Source of the DNA: Rhabdornis inornatus
Taxonomy: Eukaryota; Chordata; Aves; Passeriformes; Rhabdornithidae
DNA: 64,000 bases
Reading direction: 5' to 3'
Assembly: GCA_013397075.1 (NCBI GenBank)
Contig: VWZS01004484.1
Location: forward strand, 1,441,821-1,505,820
The number at the start of each line of letters is the position of its first letter. Position 1 is the stretch's first letter. A model generated the notes under the pieces. It was given only the letters and a program-made list of their open reading frames with translations. It ran no database searches and was not told the origin of the DNA. Shown here piece by piece: positions 26,801 through 33,759 of the stretch. Both the position numbers and the translations under genes were made by a program.

Positions 26801-29800
26801 GCCTCAAGTGACTGACATTTTCACATGTTCTAACAGCCAAGAAGAAAAATTATCCCCATTGTTACAAATATGGACTGAAAAAAACCAGCAGCTTTTTCCC
26901 AAAGCTTCTGTTAACAACTTAAAAAATAAAAAAAGGCAAGGGGGGGTTCCCTTGCAATCAAACATGAATTTTCAGTCTTCTCACTACGCATGTCTAAAAG
27001 ATGTATTAATAGAAACAGAAAATCAAGACTTTTCAGCTGGCTGTTTCAAAAACACCTGCAAAAATACTTCATTCTCCTGCTGTCAGAATCAAGCCTGATA
27101 CTCTAATCTTTTCTCCAACTTTAAACAAGCAAGTCACATTTCTGTTTGTTTAATGCTCCAGCATACGTGACAAATAAATATCCTTTTGGCTTCAAAGTTT
27201 CCAGGATAGCTGAAGTTTTTCCTCTCCTTCAAACAAAATTTCTTGCTTCAGATGTGGCAAGACCCCTACCAGTTGCCAATTTATCACACAATGAATAGTA
27301 GAAGCACAGATCCTTGTAATATTTTACCCAGTTTTGCCAAATACATAAGTATTCCATTGAGGAAATTCCAGCCAAGTGTTTTTCATGGAACCAGACTACA
27401 AAATTTACAACCAAAAGCCTGACATCTAACTGCTAAAGGTTTCAAAATACAGAGCTTAAGTTAAAAGGAGAAGCTGCACCCCTTTGAAAATCCTCTTGCT
27501 TGGCTTTCTGTCCACTCTACAGCCCTGTAACTCTCCCATGCTATATAAAGTTTTAACTCCTGATATTTTAAGCTTGAATTGCATATTAAAGTTTAAACCA
27601 TAATACAGAACCTGGGACATGTGGCGAGATGCCGCTGAGAAACAGCAGTTTGTGCTGCAGGAACTGATGCAACTTGAGAGGGGTTTCTGCAACAGCCACA
27701 AAGAATGTGCAAGACTGTCCATATAAAGCCAGTAAGAATTAATCTTTCTTATTTATCTTAGTCATATCTACACTTTCTCCTCAGAAGTGTATTACTTATA
27801 GAACATTTGAAAGTAATTATTCCTTGAGGAAGTCCAATCCAAGTAACTATTTATTCTTAAGCTTTTCTAAACCGAGCCAGACCAGAGTGTGTGGAATGGC
27901 TCAGAGATCCAGAAAGGGACAACACCTGCACAGGAATCACAAGTCAGAGCAAAAGAAGTCACAGCCAGCATGGCCTATGGTCATATGACAGTCACATCCT
28001 GCACACAGCCTGGAATGCCTGGATATGGCACCAGATCCCCTTTCTCTACTACAAACAGTTTGCAGAAGAATGCCTGAACCTCATCTGACATGGCTAACCA
28101 CTGAAGAAATATTAAAGATCATTTTTACCTACACAGTAAGTAAGATGAATTTGTGTTCTCCAGAATCTGATGCCTACAGACAGCTTTTCTGGAGCTTCCT
28201 TTTCCTGGAATTTCAACCCAAATACTCTACTGTTGATAACCTGACATGAGATAAACTGATTTGTGAAAGATCAGGCACGGATTAGGAGAGCTACCACAAG
28301 CAATTCCTAGTTACCACTCTAAAAGCTATCACAGCCCTCCTGAAAGTACTATTTGTTACAGTCTTTTTAAAGGCTTTACAGGTGCTGTTATTTATCTTAG
28401 CTGTTTTCACCCTCCTTCCCAGATATTTCTATAGAACGCCATGTACTGTAGGCTGCTTTCTCCCCCAGGTCACCAACAACTCCTCTGAAAAACACCAAAC
28501 AAGTATTTGACTTACCATATAATTGCTATATGCATGATCAAACATTTCAAGCACTTGATTTCTGAAAAAGTAAAAAGAAAAAGCATTAGTGGTCTGTCTC
28601 CCAATGGCCTTTAATACACCATCTTAAATGTACCACACTTTAATATCTGAATGTCAGGCACAGGTCCTCTACTAATATATTCTACTCAAGTAAGTGAAAT
28701 ATAGAATAATAATTTCTCTTGATTCAGCTACTCTTGTCCACTCCAGAAAGGAAAGACTCTTTCTTCACCTGACATGAAATTATTTGGGGATCTCTTGGCA
28801 AGCAAATACTAAAGAAAACTCTTACATTTATTTCATATTTTTGAAAGGACAAAAATGCTTCTATACATAAAAACTCCCCAAAAACCCACACTGTTTTTTT
28901 AAGACACAGCCCTACTTCTGATCACTCCTAGCTGTTTCACTAAAGAGCCCTGCAAGGAAAAAAGGATGCTAATTTCTACCATCAACATAAATCACAATCT
29001 CTGCTGATAAGACCGAACATAAAAGAGCCAAGAACACCGCAATTATATTGTAAATATCCAATTTAGTTAAATGACTTGGAAATTCAAGAAGTTGTTTTAA
29101 TTCATCAAGTACATTAAGGCATCAAAAGAGCAGAGGGTGGCACCTTTCCCAGGTGCATCTCAGGCTGCAGCAGGCAAAACCCCAGATAAACATACAAAGC
29201 TGCTGGACAATGCAGCACACAGAAAACTGCTTAAAACTTACAGGAAAACACAAACCACAGCAGGGCATGGCCTGCACACTCCTGGGATATCAGACGATAT
29301 TTTAAGTGCAATGCAAAAATTTTAAAACAAACTGGGGAATGAAATTTCAACTCCTTGTGCAGCCTCATTAAGAAAACTTATAAAATACTGCACACACAAA
29401 TTATCTTGAGAACCCAAGATGGAACACCCCAGTAACAGTAAACACTGGAGTTAAATATCAACTTATACCCGACAGCTGGACTTGATGATCTTGGAGGCTT
29501 TTTCCAACCTTTAACAACTCTGCGCTAACAACTGTGAGAGTATCCACACTATTTCTCCAGCAGAGAAGTTTCCCTTTTGCATTACTGTTCTGTACAACTG
29601 ACCACTGGATGGGAAGAGGACGATGAAATTGCCCCAGGAACATACTAAGACCAAATACGCTTGATTGCACATTTGTTTAAAGAAATCCCGCTCCATGCAG
29701 GAAAATGAATTTGCTCATACATTGTAATATTTACCCTTTAACTAAAAACTACAATAAACGAATCAGCCTCTTACATCTACATGCACGGGGGACCGAAGCA

Positions 29801-30478
29801 GTCGAGGTTACATACAGGAACTAGGCAGAACACACGTAAACATTTACCTTTTTTATGACTCCCGCACTCTCACACAGGCATGGCCATTATTAAACTAACT
29901 GAGAGTGGATTTAGACTTACCTTTGATCACTTTCACCCCCAGCTCCATGCAAGCCCTGGCTGAAACTTCCAAGGCGAGCTCCCAAGCACAGGCGAGTTAC
30001 AAGTTCCCACGGCACACGAGGTTGATCTCATACCTCGTATGGAGAAAGGGCCGCGTGTCCCCAAAAGCCGGGTGACCCGGCCCGAAACACCCGCCAGGGT
30101 CCGGCCCACGCAGCTCCAACACGGCTGGGCAGCGATGCCACGCGTCCCCCGGAGTGCTCGGGGGGACACGGAGGGACGGGGGACGCCGTCTCGAAGCTCT
30201 GCGCCCGCAGCCGCCCAGCCCAGCCAAACCCCGGGGACAGCGCACACCCTCTGCCCAGCACGGCGGGGCCCGGCTCGCCGCCCTTCCCTCTCACCCTCCT
30301 GCCGTCCCTGCGCTCACCCCAGCCGGCGCTTCTCCTCCCTGCTCATGGCCCCGGCGCCCGGGGCGGCCGCCAGCACGGAGGAGGCGGAGAGCAGGCTGAG
30401 GGCCAGGAGCTTCCAGGGCCTCCTCCAGCGGGGCCCCCGCTCCCCGGCGCGGCAGCCTGGAGCTCCGCTGAGGGCCAT
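8412..30478 (-). CDS. EDEM3: EDEM3, ER degradation-enhancing alpha-mannosidase-like protein 3 (complete CDS, 20 exons)
   Basis: EDEM3 removes mannose from N-glycans of misfolded glycoproteins in the ER lumen and so marks them for ER-associated degradation (family knowledge). Coding exons are 30478-30318, 28561-28516, 25410-25310, 22988-22949, 22498-22386, 21757-21604, 21122-20988, 20595-20490, 19955-19858, 18764-18639, 17919-17836, 16883-16800, 16618-16494, 15973-15808, 13572-13418, 12649-12496, 11984-11790, 11035-10870, 10483-10298 and 8821-8412. They sum to 2,805 nt, or 934 residues plus stop; I recall about 932 in human. Order of parts: signal peptide about 1-44, GH47 domain about 55-505 with E147 in VFETNIR and [10 protein letters not shown] near 500, protease-associated domain about 660-780, acidic Ser/Glu-rich tail 799-915, and terminal KDEL. 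C83 and C442, reported as a redox pair controlled by ERp46, are both present. The start is the first ATG of a strong Kozak context (GCCATGG), followed by a hydrophobic signal. All junctions are GT-AG. Confidence 0.97.
10298..10483 (-). CDS. EDEM3: EDEM3 coding exon 19 (protease-associated domain, second part)
   Basis: Encodes [20 protein letters not shown], then [20 protein letters not shown] and LLSDKAKDR, residues 737-799. The IPMLFLF..EG strand completes the PA fold. The final codon is split G/AC across the last intron. Confidence 0.95.
10870..11035 (-). CDS. EDEM3: EDEM3 coding exon 18 (protease-associated domain, first part)
   Basis: Encodes [40 protein letters not shown] and AGAIGGIVI, residues 682-737. 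The motif RG.C.F..KA.....GA.G.I is diagnostic of protease-associated domains, which are thought to help substrate contact. Confidence 0.95.
11790..11984 (-). CDS. EDEM3: EDEM3 coding exon 17
   Basis: Encodes [20 protein letters not shown] to [13 protein letters not shown], residues 617-681, leading into the protease-associated domain. The donor is GCAGGG/GTATGT. Confidence 0.96.
12496..12649 (-). CDS. EDEM3: EDEM3 coding exon 16
   Basis: Encodes [20 protein letters not shown], then [20 protein letters not shown] and [11 protein letters not shown], residues 565-616. The exon start uses the first of two overlapping AGs (GCAG then AGAAGAG); only this choice keeps frame with exon 15. Confidence 0.94.
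13418..13572 (-). CDS. EDEM3: EDEM3 coding exon 15
   Basis: Encodes [20 protein letters not shown], then [20 protein letters not shown], residues 514-565. This linker follows the GH47 domain and is specific to EDEM3. The acceptor is TTTTAG and the donor GTAAGATG. Confidence 0.95.
13573..15807. other. EDEM3 intron 14
   Basis: A 2.2-kb AT-rich intron with a pyrimidine-rich patch near 15,175-15,205. No repeat or gene recognised. Confidence 0.7.
15808..15973 (-). CDS. EDEM3: EDEM3 coding exon 14
   Basis: Encodes [20 protein letters not shown] through [18 protein letters not shown], residues 458-513. The TTEAH motif holds the Thr that ligates the structural calcium in GH47 enzymes. It closes the mannosidase domain. 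Confidence 0.96.
16494..16618 (-). CDS. EDEM3: EDEM3 coding exon 13
   Basis: Encodes [34 protein letters not shown] and RTGSHEDR, residues 417-458. The Cys of VPCGF is residue 442, the partner of C83 in the reported regulatory disulfide. Confidence 0.96.
16800..16883 (-). CDS. EDEM3: EDEM3 coding exon 12
   Basis: Encodes [20 protein letters not shown] plus ESTYFLYK, residues 389-416. [10 protein letters not shown] is a GH47 signature with conserved catalytic-site residues and is unchanged from mammals. Confidence 0.97.
17279..17308 (+). repeat. A-rich run
   Basis: About 30 bases of A broken only by two C residues, in EDEM3 intron 11. It may be a poly(A) relic or simple-sequence slippage; no retrocopy is recognisable beside it. 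Confidence 0.8.
17836..17919 (-). CDS. EDEM3: EDEM3 coding exon 11
   Basis: Encodes [20 protein letters not shown] and KKHNFLPE, residues 361-388, within the GH47 barrel. Splice sites are TTTTAG and GTAAGG. Confidence 0.95.
18384..18530 (-). mobile_element. CR1 LINE 3'-end fragment
   Basis: Reads as reverse complement of the CR1 tail: GAATGGTTTAGGTTGGAAGG, then AGGTTACTCCAAGCCC and CCTGGCCTTGGACACTTCCA. It sits in EDEM3 intron 10, about 110 bases past exon 10, in the sense orientation for the gene. Confidence 0.85.
18639..18764 (-). CDS. EDEM3: EDEM3 coding exon 10
   Basis: Encodes [18 protein letters not shown] through LLAFFPGLQ, residues 319-360. The acceptor is TTTGACAG and the donor GTAAGG. 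A CR1 fragment lies about 100 bases into the following intron. Confidence 0.95.
19160..19235 (+). mobile_element. Possible ancient LINE reverse-transcriptase remnant
   Basis: One frame reads [10 protein letters not shown] then stop, close to the K.AAGPDGI motif of LINE reverse transcriptases, and a neighbouring frame continues with DLLNALG. The fragment is broken by stops and too short to classify. It lies in EDEM3 intron 9. Confidence 0.4.
19858..19955 (-). CDS. EDEM3: EDEM3 coding exon 9
   Basis: Encodes [20 protein letters not shown] followed by [13 protein letters not shown], residues 286-318. [15 protein letters not shown] is one of the most conserved GH47 motifs and contains active-site acids. 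Confidence 0.96.
20490..20595 (-). CDS. EDEM3: EDEM3 coding exon 8
   Basis: Encodes [16 protein letters not shown] and [10 protein letters not shown], residues 251-286, inside the GH47 domain. The acceptor GTTGTTGCAG adjoins a short (GTT)n run. The donor is GTGGGG. Confidence 0.95.
20988..21122 (-). CDS. EDEM3: EDEM3 coding exon 7
   Basis: Encodes [19 protein letters not shown], then [21 protein letters not shown], residues 206-250. The AGTLILEF segment is the GH47 element carrying a conserved acidic residue. The donor, GTTTGC, is weaker than others in the gene. Confidence 0.95.
21604..21757 (-). CDS. EDEM3: EDEM3 coding exon 6
   Basis: Encodes residues 154-205, from [20 protein letters not shown] to [11 protein letters not shown]. 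The LLGGH and SGLPYPR motifs are hallmarks of GH47 proteins. NTT is a second potential glycosylation site. The acceptor is GTTTAG and the donor GTAAGT. Confidence 0.96.
22386..22498 (-). CDS. EDEM3: EDEM3 coding exon 5 (catalytic Glu147)
   Basis: Encodes [18 protein letters not shown] and on to [10 protein letters not shown], residues 117-154. The Glu of VFETNIR falls at position 147, the residue whose Gln substitution is reported to abolish EDEM3 mannose trimming. NKT is a potential N-glycosylation site. Confidence 0.96.
22949..22988 (-). CDS. EDEM3: EDEM3 coding exon 4 (40-nt exon)
   Basis: The smallest exon of the gene. It encodes [13 protein letters not shown], residues 103-116, part of the first GH47 helical layer. 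The acceptor is TTTCATAG and the donor GTAAG. It is identical in frame and content to the mammalian protein except for conservative changes. Confidence 0.94.
22989..25309. other. EDEM3 intron 3
   Basis: A 2.3-kb AT-rich intron holding one CR1 tail (23452-23592) and an imperfect (ACTAAT)-type simple repeat near 25,018-25,050. Nothing else is recognised. Confidence 0.7.
23452..23592 (+). mobile_element. CR1 LINE 3'-end fragment
   Basis: GTCCAAGGCCAGGTTGGTCA, GGAGCAACCTGGGCTAGTGG and AGGTCCCTTCCAACCC end in GGGATTCTGTGATT, the CR1 3' terminus. Located in EDEM3 intron 3. Confidence 0.88.
25310..25410 (-). CDS. EDEM3: EDEM3 coding exon 3
   Basis: Encodes residues 70-103, [17 protein letters not shown] and onward to DVDDALGK. 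It includes C83, the cysteine described as pairing with C442. The donor is GTTAGT, with the final Lys codon split across the intron. A CR1 fragment begins only about 90 bases upstream of its acceptor. Confidence 0.95.
25411..28515. other. EDEM3 intron 2
   Basis: A 3.1-kb intron carrying the longest antisense-read CR1 of the window at 25500-25925. The remaining 2.6 kb shows no repeat family or coding frame that I recognise. Confidence 0.7.
25500..25925 (-). mobile_element. CR1 LINE 3' fragment, longest in the window
   Basis: Antisense CR1 of an older subfamily: GGTGGGAAGGGACCTCTGGA, TCCAGGCTGAACAGCTCCAG and GATGGCCCTTCACTGGACTG are typical. It lies in EDEM3 intron 2, ending about 90 bases from the exon-3 acceptor, in sense orientation with the gene. 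Confidence 0.85.
28516..28561 (-). CDS. EDEM3: EDEM3 coding exon 2
   Basis: A 46-base exon encoding [15 protein letters not shown], the start of the GH47 fold (residues 54-69). The acceptor is TTTTTCAG and the donor GTAAG. Phase agrees with the split Gly codon at the end of exon 1. Confidence 0.95.
29465..29515 (+). mobile_element. Short CR1 tail remnant
   Basis: GACAGCTGGACTTGATGATC, then TTGGAGGCTTTTTCCAACC, resembles the end of a CR1 element. Only about 50 bases are recognisable, in EDEM3 intron 1. Confidence 0.6.
30318..30478 (-). CDS. EDEM3: EDEM3 coding exon 1 (signal peptide)
   Basis: Encodes residues 1-54. A basic, Arg-rich stretch (PRWRRPWK) precedes the hydrophobic core [16 protein letters not shown], then a likely signal-peptidase site before MSREEK. 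The donor after CTGGG is GTGAGCG. The 161 bases are extremely GC-rich and lie inside the CpG island. The N-terminal 40 residues differ from the mammalian signal sequence, but the SREEK..LG that follows is conserved. Confidence 0.93.
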
Positions 30479-30674
30479 GGCGGGCGGCCGGCAGGGTGCC
30501 CGCTAGTCCCGCTGCGGGCCCATAGCCGCTCCCGGGGCAGGAAGGGCCCGGCCCTGCCCCTCCGCGCGCGCCCGCGGGGGCGTAGCCAAGGAAACAGCCT
30601 CGCGCCACCGCCGCTTCCGGCACCGCCCCCCCAGCGCGCGCCTCCGAGCCAATGGGGAAGCGCGGCGCGGGGGT

Positions 30675-30680
30675 CACGTG
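30675..30680. promoter_or_regulatory. CACGTG E-box in EDEM3 promoter
   Basis: GGGTCACGTGCG resembles TFEB/USF-type sites. About 30 bases further lies CGACGTGG (30709-30716), one base from the UPR element TGACGTGG. Either would fit an ER stress or lysosomal control input, but this is motif-level evidence only. Confidence 0.35.
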
Positions 30681-30730
30681 CGCCGGCAGGGACGCCTAAC
30701 GAAAGGGTCGACGTGGACAAAGGGGAGGGG

Positions 30731-30784
30731 AACCACAGCTCCCGGCATGCTCCGCGCCCCGCCCGCATACAGCTCCCGGCGTGC
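30731..30784 (+). promoter_or_regulatory. Two ZNF143/STAF-like sites upstream of EDEM3
   Basis: Positions 30731-30750 match the SBS consensus AACTACAATTCCCAGCATGC at 16 of 20 bases. Positions 30768-30784 match its 17-base core at 13. Both share CAGCTCCCGGC.TGC and point the same way, 37 bases apart. The consensus is from memory. Confidence 0.55.
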
Positions 30785-30869
30785 CCTGTCCCCCCACGCT
30801 CGCTCAGGCGCTGCCCCGAGCGAGCCCCAAGCGTGGAGCGTGCCAGGGGACGGGAGGGCCCGTACAGAT

Positions 30870-31070
30870 CAGCTCATCATGGGCAGCCAGGTGATTAGAG
30901 CCCCGTCCAGCCTGGCCTTGCACACTCCCAGGGATCCTGGGGCAGCCACGGATTCCCTGGGCACCCTTTGACCGGGCCTCACCACCCTCACGGCAAAGAA
31001 CTTCGTCCTAAATACCCAGTCTAACACTTGGTTTGAAGCCATTCCCCTTCACGCTGTCACCCCCGTAAAC
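30870..31070 (-). mobile_element. CR1 LINE fragment between NIBAN1 and EDEM3
   Basis: GTCCAGCCTGGCCTTGCACA, TCCCTGGGCACCC and CCTCACCACCCTCACGGCAA are reverse-complement CR1. It fills most of the gap between the NIBAN1 poly(A) site and the EDEM3 CpG island. Confidence 0.82.
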
Positions 31071-31183
31071 TCTTCCCCCTCCGCGCTGCCCGCAGGCTCC
31101 CCTCGGGCAGCAGAAGGAAACACCTCCATCACTCCCAGCTGCCTGAGGAACATTTCTTTAATAAAATCCCCCAAATTATCACA

Positions 31184-31232
31184 CACTCACAAAAGCAGCC
31201 TCCCAGCAATGGAAGGGAAGAGCGTCTTTATT
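31184..31232 (-). terminator. NIBAN1 poly(A) signal with GU-rich downstream element
   Basis: On the minus strand AATAAA (31232-31227) is followed about 30 bases later by GCTTTTGTGAGTGTGTG (around 31197-31182), a classical hexamer plus GU-rich pair. Cleavage is expected near 31,205-31,212. Confidence 0.7.
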
Positions 31233-33759
31233 TCCATGACAAACGTTGGTACAAAGTTCCAAGCAAACACAATGTGTTTCATGTCCTGGCCTTTAACAGT
31301 GGAAACCCCACGGAATTGCACAGCCCAGCCCGCTCCCGCCAGGGCACCCGGCTCTCGGGCCATGAGGCGCCAGGGGCGATTTATTACGGCTCCCAGTTAG
31401 TGAGGGCAACTGCAAGAAAGAAGCAATAAAAAAGACGGGATGGGTGCGTTACTATAATTTATAATCAGTAGTCCCACATAACCTTGCAGATTGCTGAGCT
31501 TTTTGAACCAAGCTGTCCCTTCTAACCAACTGCGGTAAAGACTAGAAAAGCACTCCTTTCTCCATTTGCAAACGGGCAGAAAATGCGCAAAACCGGGGAA
31601 AAAAGTCTCCTGGCCATGAGGAACTGCAGTTTAAATTGCAGAACCAGGCAATGTACAGGCTGAATCTTCTCCATCCCACCCATCTCACTAGTGAAAAACA
31701 TCTGAGCATCTGCATTCAGCAACGCAACTCGTATCACAGGAAAATATTACCCAGATCTAGGCCTGCCACAGAAATAACTCCAAAATTACCATTATGGAAA
31801 TACTTATGCAAAATGTCTCAGTACAGATGTATCTAATTCATATTTGAATGAGTTCGTTTCCTTTTGCAGGAGGCTGCAGTCTTTTTTGTTGCCATGCTAA
31901 TTGTCTTTCATACAAAAAAAGTATTAAAAACCCATAATGTCCCCTAGTTTTAGCTTAAAAAGGCTGCTTGCTGCTGCTTAACTCTAGAGTACTTTATAAA
32001 TTTGAAGTCCCTTAACACTCAGTACCAATTAAAAATAGTTAATGATTTCTAAAAGTAAAGCAGCTGACAGTGAAATAACCAATGATTTGTAAAAAAAAAA
32101 ATTGTCTGGCAGTGGTTTGTATGTTTAAAATTAGTATTTTTGCATGAAATATAAGGAGGAAACTAGTCAAAGTACTTCTGCAAGGAATACATCTGTGACC
32201 TTCACGTTTCCATACCACAGTACAGCTTCTAGAATAAATAGGAACTGCATTTATTTTACTGCAGTGACAGAGCAGTTAATCCAGTTACTAAACAAGGTTC
32301 CTTCCTCACACAGTAATATTTGCCTGTTCCTCTAGTGTCAATTTTCTGTTAGTATTAAAGAATATTTTGATAGCATTAAAAGACTTTGCACAGTTTGCTG
32401 AAGTTAAATGCTAACACATATTTTGCTCCCAGGACTTTGTTATTTCTTCCTGTGTCTTTATGAGCATAAATCCTGAAGTCCTTGCTGCAATTATAATTAA
32501 TCTTTGCTGTCCTGTACTGTATGACATTCAGAAACAGGCTCAAAACATTGGGCCAGAATTTCAAGGCCTTACACTGACCTCCAAAGTGAGGTCTTGCATT
32601 TGAAAGGCCAATCTACTAAAATACTGGGTTTTCATCTCCAAGCTTTTTCTGCAAACCGAGATGGAAAGCATTTAAGCAACTCTGCACCAAGATCATGGCT
32701 TGATACAGATTCTGTGTATGAAAGCAACTGTCTCATTTTAATAACTGCTTTCATAATGTGATTCTGCCTGCCAAAATATCAGCACATGTAAAATAACCTC
32801 TGGCTGCCTGTCACTTCAGTTAACATCTGCATTAGAAATTATATGCAATGATTCCAGTATTTCATAATTGTTGCCACTTATTACATGATTTCCACACCTA
32901 AAAAGGTCTACAGACCTGAGTAACTCAGTGGGAATGGGAATAGCAGGACTCAATATTCTGTATGAAATAACTGTAAGTGAATCTATTTTATGGTGGAATT
33001 TAAACCAGAGAAATGCTGCCTAATGGTTATAGTTATTGTAAACATTATCTTCTCTCCCTTCCATCAAACAAAACAAAACAAAATAGCCATAAAGTGCTCT
33101 GGAAGGCTAAATAACCCCGAAGTGCAGAGTGGGACTGAGAAACCTGCTCCCATTTTAAATACAGCAATAAGAGAAAAAAAAATTAAAAATCAGAATATTT
33201 GCTTGTCTTTGATATCTGTCAAAACTTGAAAATAATTAGGTAATCAGTTTGCAGAGTGCACAGTGTGGCTTTTCAGCAATCTACTAGATCAACTATTTGG
33301 TTCTGCTTACTACTAAAAATTCTTTTATTTCCTGTATACTGCATGCAAATTCTAAAAGCACCCTCGAGTATGTATGTACCAGCCACCGGAATCAGAGCAG
33401 TACTTGTCAAAACCATGCATTTAAAAATCAAGAGGATCACTAAGAACTAAGTTGTTAAAATAAGTCGATGATAGTTGGGTATTTTAAGTATTCAGTGGTC
33501 ACATTTTCAGACTTTTTCTCTGGCTTTAAAAGGGAGCAGATTTGAAGTGACAGATGAGGTTCCTCAGCAGTAATCTGGTTTTAACCAAAAAGAAACCCAT
33601 CACCCATCCCTCAGGAAGGGATTCATGGGAAACCTGCACGAGCTGGGGACACCCACAACAAAGCACATTTCCTCCAGCCCCGAGCTGAATAAGTATTCAC
33701 AATTGAACGGGGATTACTGGAGTAAATAGGTGCTGCAGGGCTGGGCTGAAAGCTGCTTT
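31207..33759 (-). other. NIBAN1: NIBAN1 3' UTR (inferred)
   Basis: About 2.55 kb of AT-rich, repeat-poor sequence from the TAA to a strong poly(A) site. It holds several internal AATAAA hexamers on the minus strand (for example at 31380-31385, and near 32250 and 33325), so shorter isoforms are possible. A short (CAAAA)n run sits near 33062-33083. Confidence 0.6.

Larger units (their letters stand above)
30050..30850. promoter_or_regulatory. CpG-rich promoter of EDEM3
   Basis: About 800 bases dense in CpG surround EDEM3 exon 1, in sharp contrast to AT-rich DNA on both sides. It contains GC boxes (CCGCCC types), a CCAAT box (30649-30653), an E-box and two ZNF143-like motifs upstream of the minus-strand start. 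No TATA box is evident, as usual for CpG-island promoters. The transcription start is probably between 30,500 and 30,700 but cannot be fixed here. Confidence 0.85.

Noticed and set aside
30039..30506. 155-codon plus-strand ORF across the EDEM3 promoter
   Set aside because: It is antisense to exon 1 in a CpG island where stops are rare. Composition is Arg/Pro/Ala low complexity and no family resemblance is seen.
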